From CAXSEF01 sp964236535 (GTDB lineage: Bacteria; Pseudomonadota; Alphaproteobacteria; Acetobacterales; Acetobacteraceae): DNA of 23,726 nucleotides. Every line of letters starts with the position of its first letter. Within the stretch, counting starts at the first letter, position 1. Both the position numbers and the translations under genes were made by a program. Below the pieces are notes generated by a model. That model was not told the DNA's origin and did no database searches. It saw only the letters and a list, made by a program, of their open reading frames with translations. Positions 23,297 through 23,726 of the stretch are shown piece after piece. The stretch spans positions 1-23,726 of the forward strand of contig CAXSEF010000048.1 of assembly GCA_964236535.1 (NCBI GenBank), in the 5' to 3' direction.

Positions 23297-23726
23297 GGCG
23301 GGCTCCGGCTGGCATGGGCCGGGGGGAGCGTAGCATCAGAGGTGGGGATCGTGTGAGGTGGGGTTGGGGATTTCGGGCGAGCGAGGTGCTGTTGGCGGGC
23401 GGGTGATGCGTTGGGTAGGGGTGTGTCGGTGAGGTGAGCTCGATGCCTTCGTGGCGTTTGGCGAGGAGGAGGGCGCGGTCGAGTTCCGGAAAGGTAGGGA
23501 TGGCGCGGCCGGTGAGGCGGCGGCCGAGGCAGTAGGGGCGTGAGCAGGCGAGGATGGTGGCGAAGCGGTGGATGAGGGCGTGCGCGGGAGATAGTGGTGG
23601 CCGTCCAGACAAGGAATTCGGGAACTCATAAAAAAGAAAGAATGTTTTTGCTATCGTGACTTTAAGTTTCAACTAAGAGCGCCTAACCAAACCTGGTCTG
23701 GCGCGTTATTGGCGTCATGGCCAGAC
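23297..23726. other. Upstream region of the vWA gene; no supported gene, AT-rich right end
   Basis: This 430-base stretch precedes the vWA gene. A 132-codon minus-strand frame (23274-23672) crosses it and runs into the vWA coding start. It has one coherent-looking part (R-P-Y-C-L-G-R-R-L-T-G-R) but no family I can name, and its end is Pro/Arg-rich like a chance frame. Bases about 23625-23680 are strikingly AT-rich against the GC-rich surroundings, so they could hold a promoter or mark the edge of inserted DNA. GTCTGGC (23696-23702) and GCCAGAC (23720-23726) form a 7-bp inverted repeat at the window end. Confidence 0.4.

Noticed and set aside
23274..23672. Minus-strand frame of 132 codons upstream of the vWA gene
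   Set aside because: It overlaps the start of the vWA gene, its C-terminal part looks random and no family could be recognised. Kept only as a remark in the region entry.
23686..23718. Short minus-strand peptide M-T-P-I-T-R-Q-T-R-F-G at the right edge, faintly like a transposase start
   Set aside because: Only 11 codons before a stop; too short to support an insertion-sequence call.

Overview
The window is GC-rich throughout, apart from a short AT-rich patch at the right end. It reads as chromosomal DNA from an alphaproteobacterium, most likely Rhodospirillales/Acetobacteraceae. This is inferred from the gene families (class I PHA synthase, a three-subunit membrane molybdenum-hydroxylase/cytochrome c operon, a proteobacterial pqiABC set) and from small GC-rich hairpin elements between genes. 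No sequence search was possible, so the taxonomy is inference.

Layout. (1) 121-3993, minus strand: pqiA-pqiB-pqiC, an intermembrane (MCE-type) lipid-transport set. (2) 4177-4251, plus strand: tRNA-Thr(CGU), divergent from pqiA, followed by about 440 bp with no recognisable gene. (3) 4695-11295, minus strand: a surface-modification cluster. Its core is four genes, each joined to the next by a 4-base ATGA overlap: acyl carrier protein, FkbH-type HAD glyceryl-transferase/phosphatase, SGNH hydrolase with a membrane anchor, and MBOAT O-acyltransferase. A VOC-family protein and an acyltransferase-3 follow in the same direction. The core has the logic of the Dlt system (carrier protein, loading enzyme, MBOAT, membrane-anchored SGNH protein), but the loading enzyme is one known to load glyceryl groups. 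(4) 11555-13746, minus strand: a small protein of a phage-like hypothetical family and a right-handed beta-helix (pectate-lyase-like) protein. (5) 14152-16074, plus strand: class I PHA synthase, convergent with (6) a periplasmic L,D-transpeptidase (16449-17462, minus). (7) 17763-18812, plus strand: aldose 1-epimerase. (8) 19031-22191, plus strand: a decayed operon for a molybdenum hydroxylase (2Fe-2S small subunit, molybdopterin large subunit, cytochrome c subunit). All three genes carry frameshifts, and the last two also have internal deletions. (9) 22319-23296, minus strand: a protein joining an N-terminal domain that looks like trypsin-co-occurring domain 1 to a DUF1194-type von Willebrand A domain.

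At least six related hairpin elements (core GGTCTGGGCAGAGCCCGG with a preceding CCAAAGG..CCTTTGG palindrome) lie only between genes. They explain most of the longer gaps between 13.7 and 22.3 kb. The items most worth a second look are the FkbH/ACP/MBOAT/SGNH operon and the Trypco1-like/vWA fusion.
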